This document shows, in pieces, positions 24,988 to 33,657 of a DNA stretch of 61,170 nucleotides (its first letter is position 1; every line of letters begins with the position of its first letter). The stretch is taken from assembly GCA_965368335.1 (NCBI GenBank), contig CBDUMN010000007.1:1-61170 (forward strand). The letters are read 5' to 3'. Below the pieces are notes generated by a model. That model was given only the letters and a program-made list of their open reading frames with translations. It was not told the DNA's origin and did not search any database. Position numbers and translations under genes: made by a program. The DNA is from CBDUMN01 sp965368335. GTDB lineage: Bacteria > Pseudomonadota > Alphaproteobacteria > Rhodospirillales > JAPHRK01.

Positions 24988-26742
24988 CTATTCGCCCGAG
25001 GGCTGGTTGACCTTTTCTTCCCCAAAGACCAGTCGAGCATGTACGCCATCGATAAACGGATTCTCTTTACTGTCAAGTGAGGCTCGGTTAACTCCTGAGG
25101 AAAGAACCTCCCTAAGCTGATCGGGAGCCAAGTATCTCTGGGGGCGGGAGACAAGCAATTGAGACGGGCATATGGCGTTCTTTGAATCAATCTCAAAGGC
25201 GTATTGCCGATCTCGGTCAGTGGGGAAGAAGCGCGCCCTTAAATCAAAAACACCGCAATAAATTTTGGTTACCAAGTGGTGAAGGAAGAAAGGAATCTTG
25301 TGGGGCAGCCATCCCCGGATAGTTGAGATAATAGTCTCTTTTATAAGCGCCTTCCGTTCTCCAGGGGTTTCGCAAAGGCTCAGGTTTCGTCGAAGTAAAG
25401 GAAGAGCGTTCCGCTGGAATGCTGCAAACAACTGGCGTTGCCAGAAACTGAGCACCCATTTTGGATAGGGGGTCATATTGATCACAAAATTGCTTGCATC
25501 TTTGTCCGCAGCCTTCAGTAAGTAGGCGTGTGTATCCTCGATGAGGCCTTTTTCAACAGCCCAATCCCATGTGCGGCCGCCTGGATAAGGCTGGGCAAAG
25601 AAAACGCCGCCTTTCGGCATTTTAGATTCACGAATTGCTGCAACGGTTTCTTTCATGGTGGAATCTGTTTCTCCAACATTACCGACCATAAAAGTCATAG
25701 AACAACCAATGCTTGACCGATCAGCATTCACAAATGCATCAATATTCTGTTCTCGGCTGATACGCTTTTGCATCAAATCGAGCATTCTTTGACTGCCGGA
25801 TTCAAAGCCCCAGGCGACTTGATAGCAATTTCCTTTTTCAAGTTCTTGGATAATATTTTTCGTGACGTGATTGGCTCTTGTGTTTCCGGTCCAAAATATT
25901 TCAGGAAATTCATTTACCATCAGTTCGTTGAACGGCTTGATGTTCTTTAGCGTGGTAATGAACATTTCTTCCCCAATATTTAGGACATTGATGTTGTATC
26001 TTTCCCGCAAATGACGAATGTGTTTTCTCAGGTAGTCGATGGAAAACCGTTTTAGGCCGACGAATTCCTGTTCATGAACACAGAAGGAACAGCGGTCCGT
26101 GCAGCCTAGCGTACCTTTGATTTTAGCCATGCGCCATTCGGGGGCGGTCTTCCCTGTGACCCGTCGATACTTGTCAAACACCTCAGTTGGGCCATTGACC
26201 GAAATGTAGTACTCCATATCGATATGGTGGTACGCGGGAATAGGCAGCTCATTGACATCCTTGACGTATTCCCTACCTGGAACAGAAACGATGTGGCGAC
26301 CATCGCGGTAGGTGAGGCCTGGTATTTCATTGAGCGAACCATCACCTTCTAAAAATCGCACAAGCTTGAGTAGCGGAATTTCACCGTATCCGGATATCGC
26401 GTAATCAATTGCCATATGCTTGAAGCAGTTGATTAAATTATTGATGACCACTTGAGCCCCAAGCACAATTGGGGTTTCTGGCATATTCTTCTTAAGGGCG
26501 TGAGATAACGAAATTATGTAGGCGTATGATGTAATAATCCCACTTATGCCGATCAAATCGGCCTGTGCCTGTCTGGCGCGTTCAGCGAGTTTTTCGGGGG
26601 CTTCGCGCAACCGTGCTCCGTCCAAAATCTCAACTTGATATCCGTGTTTTTCCAGCCACGCGGCAAGCCACATAATGCCCGTCGGCATATCTAGATTTGG
26701 CGCGTAGGTTCTTGCCGGGGAGGATATAAGGAGAACTTTCAT
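24988..26742 (-). CDS. B12-binding-domain radical SAM protein
   Basis: A 584-residue enzyme. The N-terminal 150 residues look like a cobalamin-binding domain (MKVLLISSPARTYAPNL, a MWLAAWLEKHGYQVEILD segment, DLIGISGIITSY) but lack an obvious DXHXXG base-off histidine motif, as in many of these proteins. The radical SAM cluster CTDRCSFC follows at residues 214-221 (CX3CX2C). The family includes C-methylases, ring-modifying and thiolating enzymes; the substrate cannot be read. It lies between the aldo-keto reductase and the cytidylyltransferase in the Pse operon, so a sugar carbon skeleton is a plausible target. There is a 96-bp gap upstream with no gene. Confidence 0.8.
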   Translation of the reverse strand: MKVLLISSPARTYAPNLDMPTGIMWLAAWLEKHGYQVEILDGARLREAPEKLAERARQAQADLIGISGIITSYAYIISLSHALKKNMPETPIVLGAQVVINNLINCFKHMAIDYAISGYGEIPLLKLVRFLEGDGSLNEIPGLTYRDGRHIVSVPGREYVKDVNELPIPAYHHIDMEYYISVNGPTEVFDKYRRVTGKTAPEWRMAKIKGTLGCTDRCSFCVHEQEFVGLKRFSIDYLRKHIRHLRERYNINVLNIGEEMFITTLKNIKPFNELMVNEFPEIFWTGNTRANHVTKNIIQELEKGNCYQVAWGFESGSQRMLDLMQKRISREQNIDAFVNADRSSIGCSMTFMVGNVGETDSTMKETVAAIRESKMPKGGVFFAQPYPGGRTWDWAVEKGLIEDTHAYLLKAADKDASNFVINMTPYPKWVLSFWQRQLFAAFQRNALPLLRRNLSLCETPGERKALIKETIISTIRGWLPHKIPFFLHHLVTKIYCGVFDLRARFFPTDRDRQYAFEIDSKNAICPSQLLVSRPQRYLAPDQLREVLSSGVNRASLDSKENPFIDGVHARLVFGEEKVNQPSGE

Positions 26743-26838
26743 GGAAGTTAGCCCAGTCTTATTTCTAATGGGGATTGTTCGGCGAGGTGAAGTTTGGGAT
26801 CAATGTTTCTGATTTCATTTTTCCCAGGACAATTTTGT

Positions 26839-27735
26839 TCATTTGATTTGCCATAGGGATGGATTGAGTAAATAAGGGTCATCATAACTGAAGCCAGAAA
26901 TGCTTGATATGTCTAGGTCGATGCTGGCTGCGGAAACTATGTCTTTCAACTGTTCTAAACTATTTACTCCACAAAGGACCGTATCGACATTGCGGAGGGT
27001 CAAAGGATAGGCGAGGGCGGCCTGAAGGGGACTGATATCTAATTTGCTTAAATTATCCCAATAGGCTTTCAGGTGATCCAAAAAGGGGGCGAAGTATTCT
27101 GAGAGGCTGTTAGGGTCGGTCAGAAGCAAGCCTTGTAGAAAAATGGATCGGGCATGGAATTCAATGCCTTCTCTCTTGAGGCGATCTAGGGTGCCTGTTG
27201 TAACAAGCCGTTGGTCAATGATGCTCAGGGGCGCTTGAACTAAATCGATGGCGTAGCGATCAGCAACGACATTGATTTGATCCGGGGTATAGGCCGAAAC
27301 ACCGATTTTCTTAACCAAGCCTTCATTTCTAAGATTTACTAGTGAATCCCAAAGCTTGTCACCGTCCTCGGTCAGTAAATCTTTGCAGTGGTGGACTATC
27401 AGGCCATAAATGTGGGGAATTCGCAAACGATCCAGGGAGCGAAGCAAGGTTTCGCGAGCAATGGCAGGATTGGGCTTTTCGCCAAAGCCAGGTGTTTTCG
27501 TGACAATACGAAATGAGCTGTCTGGCAATATATTACGACCAACCACGATTTCCGCGTCGCCGTATAGCGGTGCCGTATCGAGAATGGAAATTCCCGATTT
27601 ATTCGCATGATTTAAAATGCCGCGCACAACGGACTGAGGAGTTTGGCGTGCATTGGTGATGCTTCCGTAGTCCATTCCCCATTGGACGGTTCCTAAACCG
27701 AGCTTTTTGAGTCGGTCTATTTTAGCAACTGGCAT
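26839..27735 (-). CDS. aldo/keto reductase
   Basis: A 298-residue NADPH-dependent reductase of the AKR superfamily. The catalytic tetrad is visible: Asp53 and Tyr58 in ILDTAPLYGDAE, Lys80 in VTKTPGF and His115/116 in LIVHHCKD. The C-terminal part shows ALAYPLTLRNVDTVLCGVNS, the phosphate-binding region. AKRs recur in pseudaminic/legionaminic-type operons, but their step is not settled. Its start overlaps the end of pseC by 19 bp, so it is tightly coupled to that gene. Confidence 0.85.
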   Translation of the reverse strand: MPVAKIDRLKKLGLGTVQWGMDYGSITNARQTPQSVVRGILNHANKSGISILDTAPLYGDAEIVVGRNILPDSSFRIVTKTPGFGEKPNPAIARETLLRSLDRLRIPHIYGLIVHHCKDLLTEDGDKLWDSLVNLRNEGLVKKIGVSAYTPDQINVVADRYAIDLVQAPLSIIDQRLVTTGTLDRLKREGIEFHARSIFLQGLLLTDPNSLSEYFAPFLDHLKAYWDNLSKLDISPLQAALAYPLTLRNVDTVLCGVNSLEQLKDIVSAASIDLDISSISGFSYDDPYLLNPSLWQIK

Positions 27736-28886
27736 AAGGCGTCAATCACATAGCTTTGTTCGTTCTCCGACAAAGAAACAAACAAAGGCAAGCTGAGTGA
27801 GCGGAGATAGTGTTTTTCGGCGTTGGGAAAATCCCCCCAATCAAACCCACGCTCTTTGTAATAGGGCTGGGTATGGATCGGGATGTAGTGAACTTGGGTT
27901 AAGATATTTTTCTCGCGCAGCTTTTGAAATAGCTGTGCCCGGCTAAGCGAACTTTCCCTTTCGTTCAGTCTGACGACAAACAGGTGGTGCGCAGACAAAC
28001 TATCAGAATCATTTGATAGGGGGGTCAACGGCAACCGGCTATCTTGAATAGCCTTTACATAACGTTCTGCCAGTATCTGACGATTTGAAATGAAGACATC
28101 AAGTTTACGAAGTTGGCTACTTCCTAAAGCCGCTTGGATATCGGTCATCCGGTAATTATATCCAAGGTCAATTTGCTCATAATACCATGGTCCATGAGAT
28201 TCTGCGTGGAAGTGGTTTTCTGTGCGGGTAATCCCATGACTACCGAATTGCCGGAGCTTTTCGCAAAGCATATCGGAATTGGTGACCGCCATCCCACCTT
28301 CACCGGTTGTTAGGCTTTTCACGGCATGAAAACTGAAAACGGTTATATCGGAGAAAGCGCAGTTTCCTATGGGAGTTCCCCGATAACTCCCTCCAAGGGC
28401 GTGGCAGGCATCTTCAATAATTGAGAAGCCGTATCGTGCTTTCAGCTCACCAAACCGTGCCATGTCACAGGATTGGCCAGCAAAATGAACGGGAATGATA
28501 ACATCCGGCAGAGAGCCATTCTTTTCAGATGCCAAGAGCTTTTCTTCAAGCGTCTGGATATCGATATTGCCTGTATCATAATCAATATCAATGAAGTCAA
28601 TTGTTGCTCCGCAGAAGAGGCCGCAATTTGCTGAACTGACAAAACTATTGGGAGAGGTCCATAGAATTTTCCCAGGACCAAGGCCAAGCGCTAGCGCACT
28701 AATATGCAGAGCCGCCGTGCCACTGTTAACGGCAACTCCGTGGCGTGCGTCGCAATATGCCGCTAATTGACTCTCAAACTGACCAACAGCCGGGCCTTGT
28801 GTCAGCCAATCACTTTGCAGCGCGTCGGTAACAGCCTGAACGTCATCGGCATCAATCAACTGCTTCGCATATGGGATCGGCCTCAT
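27717..28886 (-). CDS. pseC: UDP-4-amino-4,6-dideoxy-N-acetyl-beta-L-altrosamine transaminase
   Basis: DegT/DnrJ/EryC1-type PLP aminotransferase of 389 residues that aminates the 4-keto product of PseB. MRPIPYAKQLIDADDVQAV is the typical PseC opening; VNSGTAALHISALALGLG, IEDACHALGG (Asp159) and TVFSFHAVKSLTTGEGG with the PLP lysine Lys190 are all conserved. Its ATG overlaps the pseB stop by 4 bp (ATGA), the normal pseB-pseC arrangement. Confident assignment. Confidence 0.93.
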   Translation of the reverse strand: MRPIPYAKQLIDADDVQAVTDALQSDWLTQGPAVGQFESQLAAYCDARHGVAVNSGTAALHISALALGLGPGKILWTSPNSFVSSANCGLFCGATIDFIDIDYDTGNIDIQTLEEKLLASEKNGSLPDVIIPVHFAGQSCDMARFGELKARYGFSIIEDACHALGGSYRGTPIGNCAFSDITVFSFHAVKSLTTGEGGMAVTNSDMLCEKLRQFGSHGITRTENHFHAESHGPWYYEQIDLGYNYRMTDIQAALGSSQLRKLDVFISNRQILAERYVKAIQDSRLPLTPLSNDSDSLSAHHLFVVRLNERESSLSRAQLFQKLREKNILTQVHYIPIHTQPYYKERGFDWGDFPNAEKHYLRSLSLPLFVSLSENEQSYVIDALCQLLK

Positions 28887-29890
28887 GTTTTGAGAAGTGA
28901 CTGAATTTGTTTAATACTCATAAAGTCAGGATTTGTTTCGGAGCTATAGGAAAATCCTTCATTGACCAGCTTACCAGTTTCGCCTGTAGGGTCGCTCTTA
29001 TAGTCAATACTCTTGGTGTCAAAGGATGTTGGTGAATTCAGTTCAAAAGGCATAATAACAAAGTGATTTTTGAACTCTACCGTTCGAAGTGCATCATCTG
29101 AACCGCACAATAATTCGTGTAATTTTTCGCCCGGTCGAATTCCTATGATTTTTTGCGGTATCCCTGGAGCTATAGCTTCTGCAAGGTCGGTAATCCGCAG
29201 CGACGGAATTTTGGGGATGAAAACTTCTCCACCCTGCATGCGCATGAAGCTCTGAATGACGAAGTCGACACCCTCTTCCAAGGTAATCCAGAAGCGGGTC
29301 ATTCGGTTGTCCGTAATAGGTAATGATTGGGCTTTTTCCTTAACCAATTTTCTAAACAAAGGGACAACGGAGCCTCTGGAACCAGATACATTGCCGTACC
29401 TAACAACGGAAAAGCGCGTTTTACGTCGACCGACCAAGTTATTCGCGGCAACAAACAGTTTGTCTGATGCGAGCTTCGTTGCGCCGTAGAGGTTTGCAGG
29501 GCTTACAGCCTTATCAGTTGAAAGGGCGATAACCCTTTCAACATCGGCCGTGAGTGCTGCACTGATAATATTTTCGGCACCATGAATATTGGTTTTGATA
29601 CACTCGGTTGGATTTTCTTCGGATGCGGGCACCTGTTTCATAGCAGCTGCATGGACGACGCATTGGACGTCTTGCATTGCCTGAGTCAACCGATCCATAT
29701 CTCGAACATCGCCTAAAAAATAACGCATTTTCCAAGAATCGAACTCTTGCTGCATCTCATACTGCTTAAGCTCATCTCTGGAATAGACAATTACTCTACG
29801 AGGATTGTGGTCTTTCAGGAGTGTTTGCACGAAGTGTTTGCCAAATGACCCCGTTCCACCTGTTATCAGGACTGATTTGTTGTCAAACAT
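28883..29890 (-). CDS. pseB: UDP-N-acetylglucosamine 4,6-dehydratase (inverting)
   Basis: First enzyme of pseudaminic acid synthesis: it dehydrates UDP-GlcNAc and inverts C5 to give UDP-2-acetamido-2,6-dideoxy-beta-L-arabino-hexos-4-ulose. The 335-residue protein has the nucleotide motif LITGGTGSFGKHF, then STDKAVSPANLYGATK, where Asp126, Lys127 and Tyr135 correspond to the catalytic trio of PseB/FlaA1 and Lys139 completes YX3K. It is directly followed by pseC with a 4-bp overlap. Starts with ATG at 29890; a 70-bp gap separates it from the upstream epimerase. Confidence 0.94.
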   Translation of the reverse strand: MFDNKSVLITGGTGSFGKHFVQTLLKDHNPRRVIVYSRDELKQYEMQQEFDSWKMRYFLGDVRDMDRLTQAMQDVQCVVHAAAMKQVPASEENPTECIKTNIHGAENIISAALTADVERVIALSTDKAVSPANLYGATKLASDKLFVAANNLVGRRKTRFSVVRYGNVSGSRGSVVPLFRKLVKEKAQSLPITDNRMTRFWITLEEGVDFVIQSFMRMQGGEVFIPKIPSLRITDLAEAIAPGIPQKIIGIRPGEKLHELLCGSDDALRTVEFKNHFVIMPFELNSPTSFDTKSIDYKSDPTGETGKLVNEGFSYSSETNPDFMSIKQIQSLLKT

Positions 29891-29960
29891 TAGATGCTCT
29901 TAGTTGTAAAAAGAGTTTACGCTTGTTTTGGATAGTCACTTAGAAAATCTACTGAGGCAC

Positions 29961-30926
29961 TTAGGGAGTGTTTCTGAAGTAATTCCAAGTTCGCTCCATG
30001 CCGTCAGCAAGTGATACTTGGGGGTCGAAGCCAAATACAGATTTAAATCGTGAAGGGTCTGCATAGTTTCGAATGATTTCACCAGCCCGTGCCGCCTCGT
30101 ACCGAATATCGACTGTCATATCCGAAGTCGAGGTTACTAGGTCGGTTAATAAAGCATTCAGAGTTTTTAAGGGAGTCTCTACGCCTGTTGCAATCTGATA
30201 AACCTGCCCAAAGGTTTTTTCTTCTGGCTGATTCTTGATCGGCGAACCAAGAGCAAGTCTAATTGCCTCGCAAAGATCATCAACGTACACAAAGTCCCTA
30301 GTCTGTTCGCCATCTCCGTAAACAACAAGCGGTTCTCTATCCAATACCTTTTTCATGAAATGGGCGACAACTGATGACTTGTTCTTCGAGCCGGGACCGT
30401 AACAGTTTGAGAATCTTAGGGCGATTGTTTTTAAGCCGTAGGAATGATAGAAGGCGGAACAATAACCCTCCATGGCGAGTTTGCTTGCCCCATAAGGAGA
30501 CGCAGGACAGGGCGCAAGGTCCTCGCGCATCGGGGGAGGCTGCATGCCGACAGGAGCGGCGGATGATGCAAAGACAAAACGGTCTATTTTATTTTTGGCC
30601 GATGCTTGAAGCAGATTCAATCCACCTTGAATATTTATGTCAAAGTCGTGTGCTGGATCCTCAATGGATTTTATGACGTTCGTTTGGGCGGCCAGAAGAA
30701 TGACGGCATGATGGCCTTTGATCGCAGCATTAACAGCTTTACGGTTACGGACATCACCGTGAATAAAGCGAGAAACCTTCAAATCAGCAAGGTATTCACG
30801 CTTGCCGACGCTTTCATTATCGAAAACCGTTATGTTGTGGAAGCCACTACGGTTGAGCAGGGTGATGAGGTTTGTGCCTATGAAGCCACACCCCCCCACA
30901 ATTAGAAGTTTGTCGTCATTAGTCAT
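29961..30926 (-). CDS. NAD-dependent nucleotide-sugar epimerase
   Basis: A 321-residue extended SDR. LIVGGCGFIGTNLI is the NAD motif, FASSAAPVGMQ and SPYGASKLAMEGY hold the Ser and YX3K residues, RFSNCYGPGSKNKSS and GEQTRDFVYVDDL are typical of UDP-sugar 4-epimerases. I use the ATG at 30926, overlapping the sqdB stop by 8 bp; an upstream ATG at 30962 is possible. Its place between sqdB and pseB suggests epimerisation of UDP-GlcNAc-type or, less likely, UDP-sulfoquinovose-type sugars. Confidence 0.83.
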   Translation of the reverse strand: MTNDDKLLIVGGCGFIGTNLITLLNRSGFHNITVFDNESVGKREYLADLKVSRFIHGDVRNRKAVNAAIKGHHAVILLAAQTNVIKSIEDPAHDFDINIQGGLNLLQASAKNKIDRFVFASSAAPVGMQPPPMREDLAPCPASPYGASKLAMEGYCSAFYHSYGLKTIALRFSNCYGPGSKNKSSVVAHFMKKVLDREPLVVYGDGEQTRDFVYVDDLCEAIRLALGSPIKNQPEEKTFGQVYQIATGVETPLKTLNALLTDLVTSTSDMTVDIRYEAARAGEIIRNYADPSRFKSVFGFDPQVSLADGMERTWNYFRNTP

Positions 30927-32112
30927 TGGACTTAATATAGCTGGATTTCTGGCGTTTACCATCCCAGCGAATGTCGGGAATGAGCGCTTCTTTGCGGGCT
31001 TCGATCCGGTTTTGGTATTTCAATAGGTCTTTTAGGGTTGCCTCAATTTCGGCTTCCATATCCCGTGTTGGCTCATAGCCAAGATCAAGCAGCTTCTGAT
31101 GATCTGGATTGAAGTAGTGCTGCTCGGATTCGTGGCGGGGGTTTTCGAGATGTGTGATTTCCGCATCAAGCCCCATGGACTGAGCGACTTTCTGGACCTT
31201 ATTGGCCAAGTCGTAGATATGGTAGGTCTCTTCGAACTGATTGAAAACCCGATACTCGCCTTTTTTAGGTGGGTTTTCCATCGCCAGCGTGAAACATTGG
31301 ATAGAATCGCGCAACGGGAGGAAGCCTCTGCGCTGACCGCCTTTCCCGTAAGGCGTGATTGGAAGACCAATTGCCGCCTGTGAGCAGAAACGGTTGATCG
31401 CGGTGCCAAAAGCCTGGTCAAAGTCAAAGCGGGTTAAAAGTCGTTCATCATCGCCCATTGCATCTAGCCGAGTACCGAAGACGACCCCCTGCATAATGTC
31501 GGTGGAGCTTATGCCCCAATTCCGGCAGGCAAACATGATATTGTTACTGTCGTGCACTTTAGTTAGGTGGTACATGCTGAATGGCTGGCGGGGGAAAGGC
31601 AGAGTGTCCTTTTTGCCCCTAAATTCGACCTCAAAAAATCCTTCAGGAATATCCATGTTTGGGGTGCCGTATTCACCCATGGTACCCAATTTTAGGAGAT
31701 GGGCATCTGGACAAGCTTCGCGCATAGCATAGAGAACATTGAGTGTGCCAACCAAATTGTTTTGGTGGGTGAATACGGCATGATTTACATCAATCATTGA
31801 GTATGGGGCCGACGGCATTTCGGCCAAATGTACGATGCAATCAGGTTGGAAATGTTTCAGTGCGTTCAGCACAGTATCGTAATCGCAGAGGTCAGCGCGT
31901 TGGAACTGTAGATTGGTTCCGTGAATTTCTCGGAAAGCCTCCAGCCGTTCTGTCATTTTTAAGATGGGCGTGGCCGACTGTGAGCCCATTTCCGCAACCC
32001 AATCCCGGCGCATGTAGTTGTCGATACCTGCAACATCATGGCCTCGGGAAACGAGATGCTGAGCCAGCGCCCATCCCAGGTATCCATCGACGCCTGCAAT
32101 ATAAACTTTCAT
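30919..32112 (-). CDS. sqdB: UDP-sulfoquinovose synthase (SQD1/SqdB family)
   Basis: Uses UDP-glucose, NAD+ and sulfite to make UDP-sulfoquinovose, forming a C-S bond at C6. The 397-residue protein closely follows plant SQD1: GVDGYLGWALAQHL for NAD, SAPYSMIDVNHAVFTHQNN, KLGTMGEYGTPNMDIPEG with Thr144, FSMYHLTKVHDSNNI with Tyr181 and Lys185, and YGKGGQRRGFLPLRDSIQC. The Thr/Tyr/Lys set aligns with the SQD1 catalytic residues. AGGA lies five bases before the ATG at 32112. It is the first gene of the operon, behind a 534-bp noncoding leader. No SqdD/SqdX glycolipid transferase is seen nearby, so the sugar may go into a surface glycan rather than SQDG lipid. Confidence 0.93.
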   Translation of the reverse strand: MKVYIAGVDGYLGWALAQHLVSRGHDVAGIDNYMRRDWVAEMGSQSATPILKMTERLEAFREIHGTNLQFQRADLCDYDTVLNALKHFQPDCIVHLAEMPSAPYSMIDVNHAVFTHQNNLVGTLNVLYAMREACPDAHLLKLGTMGEYGTPNMDIPEGFFEVEFRGKKDTLPFPRQPFSMYHLTKVHDSNNIMFACRNWGISSTDIMQGVVFGTRLDAMGDDERLLTRFDFDQAFGTAINRFCSQAAIGLPITPYGKGGQRRGFLPLRDSIQCFTLAMENPPKKGEYRVFNQFEETYHIYDLANKVQKVAQSMGLDAEITHLENPRHESEQHYFNPDHQKLLDLGYEPTRDMEAEIEATLKDLLKYQNRIEARKEALIPDIRWDGKRQKSSYIKSND

Positions 32113-32646
32113 GTGTTCCTCATGATCATTGTGACAACACCGTCACGCACTTTAATTAACAAAACTGCATCTTCATGAAATGCGGCATAAAAACAAAACA
32201 ACTCCCGATAAACAACCCCTATCATCTAAGAACACCATTTTGTCTTGGAGGAAATTGCCTAAGGAGGGGATTTTCACAGTCGGTTAAAAACCAATCCACG
32301 GTTTTGATCAATAGGGTCAGGCCAGAAATACCTTTGAAATATTCGAGTTTTTGTATTTCGTTTGCCCCGATTGACAAGATTTCAGTAAAAGCTTCTCACC
32401 GTCACTGATAATACACAGATTAACCGCTGTCCAATTGATGAAGAGTTTTCAAACTTGCGCTAGGTTTCTGACGATGGCAATGACATCGACATTGAGAGAA
32501 AAATAGGTCTCAGGAGTAGTCCACCCTAAGAGACTTGATGAGGCTGAGACTGTCAGACGGCAGAAAGTTAAATATGCGCACCGTAATTATTATAATCCTC
32601 GTAAGGGAAGATTTATGACGGACATGGTTTAAATAGAGCCACGATT
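32113..32646. promoter_or_regulatory. 534-bp noncoding leader upstream of the sqdB-pse operon
   Basis: The longest gene-free stretch in the glycan locus. It separates the end of the second cassette (stop at 32647) from the sqdB start, so it should hold a terminator for the former and the promoter of the latter. It is AT-rich; TATAAT-like hexamers occur on both strands around 32587-32594. I see no clear rho-independent hairpin, riboswitch or ops-like element. A minus-strand frame without a start codon (about 32437-32566) is open but matches nothing I know. Confidence 0.45.
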
Positions 32647-33657
32647 TTAACGGCCAAGCAGCATGAGCAATCTGAATGCGATTGCATCAATAAATTCATG
32701 CCGGGGACCTTCTTTTAGGGTCCTGCCAAACTCAGCACGCAAAAGAAACGTTTTCAAGCGGAATAGGGAATCGAATTTTTTAAATGGGGGAGGCGTAACG
32801 CCTTCCTTCTTCCTGGCCATCACCATAATTCGCGTCGTTCCTGGAACTGCCCTCATCTCGAGCACCTCGAAACCGGATTTTCTGAGAAGAATTTCTGCCG
32901 TATAAGGCGAAAAAATAATCCGATGCTGCTGGGTTAGATAGTTTAGGCCTAAGTCGTAGATATTGTTTAGGCCGAGCATCAACAACCCATTGGGCTTAAG
33001 CTGCTCAAATGCTGCAATCGTAAAATCTAAGGGATGATCCACCCGATGGACTACTTCCATTGCAGAAATTAGATCAAAACTTTCATCTGGATAAGCACCC
33101 TTCTCAAACAATGCACACTTTGCCTCAATTCCACAAATTTCTTTGAGGACATTGACTAAAGCCTTTGTGGGCTCAATGAGATTGGCGGTATGGCCGTCTT
33201 TTTTGAGTGCACGAGGTATTACACCTTCACGACTGCCGATATCTAGAGTTGCACATTTACATTTGCCATATGTTGAATTGAGATGCTTTTGAATAAAGTT
33301 CCATTCATCCACATATTTTGATGTGGGATCGCTTGCCAATCGAGAGTACTCGTCTTCAATACGGGAAATGACTTGATCTCGACTAAAATCTTCGAACCGG
33401 TCATGGTAGTTTTTGAATAGTTCCTTAAAATCAATTAAATCTCGCCGAAACACGCCATGACATTCTCTACAGATCATCAAGGGTTCGCCAGCACCGTCGG
33501 GGCTAAGTGCGATCTCACTGCGTTGATATCCAACGAAATTCACATGGGTTTGCAATCTACTAAAAACGTGGAATTCCCTTATATTGTCAGATCGGCAGAT
33601 TGGGCAGGTGCTTCGGTAGATGTTTGGCAAAGCTTTTTCTTCCTCACAATTCAACAT
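32647..33657 (-). CDS. zinc-ribbon class I SAM methyltransferase
   Basis: A 336-residue protein with an N-terminal CPICRSDNIREF ribbon (with a second Cys pair near MICREC), followed by a methyltransferase domain: TLDIGSREGVIPRAL is motif I, SFDLISAMEVVHRVDHP is the post-II region and GLLMLGLNNIYD follows. This architecture is seen in sugar C- and O-methyltransferases of nucleotide-sugar clusters. It is the last gene of the second nonulosonate cassette and overlaps the upstream NeuB-type synthase by 14 bp, so methylation of that sugar is a reasonable inference. Confidence 0.8.
   Translation of the reverse strand: MLNCEEEKALPNIYRSTCPICRSDNIREFHVFSRLQTHVNFVGYQRSEIALSPDGAGEPLMICRECHGVFRRDLIDFKELFKNYHDRFEDFSRDQVISRIEDEYSRLASDPTSKYVDEWNFIQKHLNSTYGKCKCATLDIGSREGVIPRALKKDGHTANLIEPTKALVNVLKEICGIEAKCALFEKGAYPDESFDLISAMEVVHRVDHPLDFTIAAFEQLKPNGLLMLGLNNIYDLGLNYLTQQHRIIFSPYTAEILLRKSGFEVLEMRAVPGTTRIMVMARKKEGVTPPPFKKFDSLFRLKTFLLRAEFGRTLKEGPRHEFIDAIAFRLLMLLGR

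Noticed and set aside
32437..32566. open minus-strand stretch ending at a TGA in the sqdB leader, possible transposase or gene remnant
   Set aside because: It has no start codon in a good context and the translated residues match no transposase motif I know; no inverted repeats or target duplication seen.
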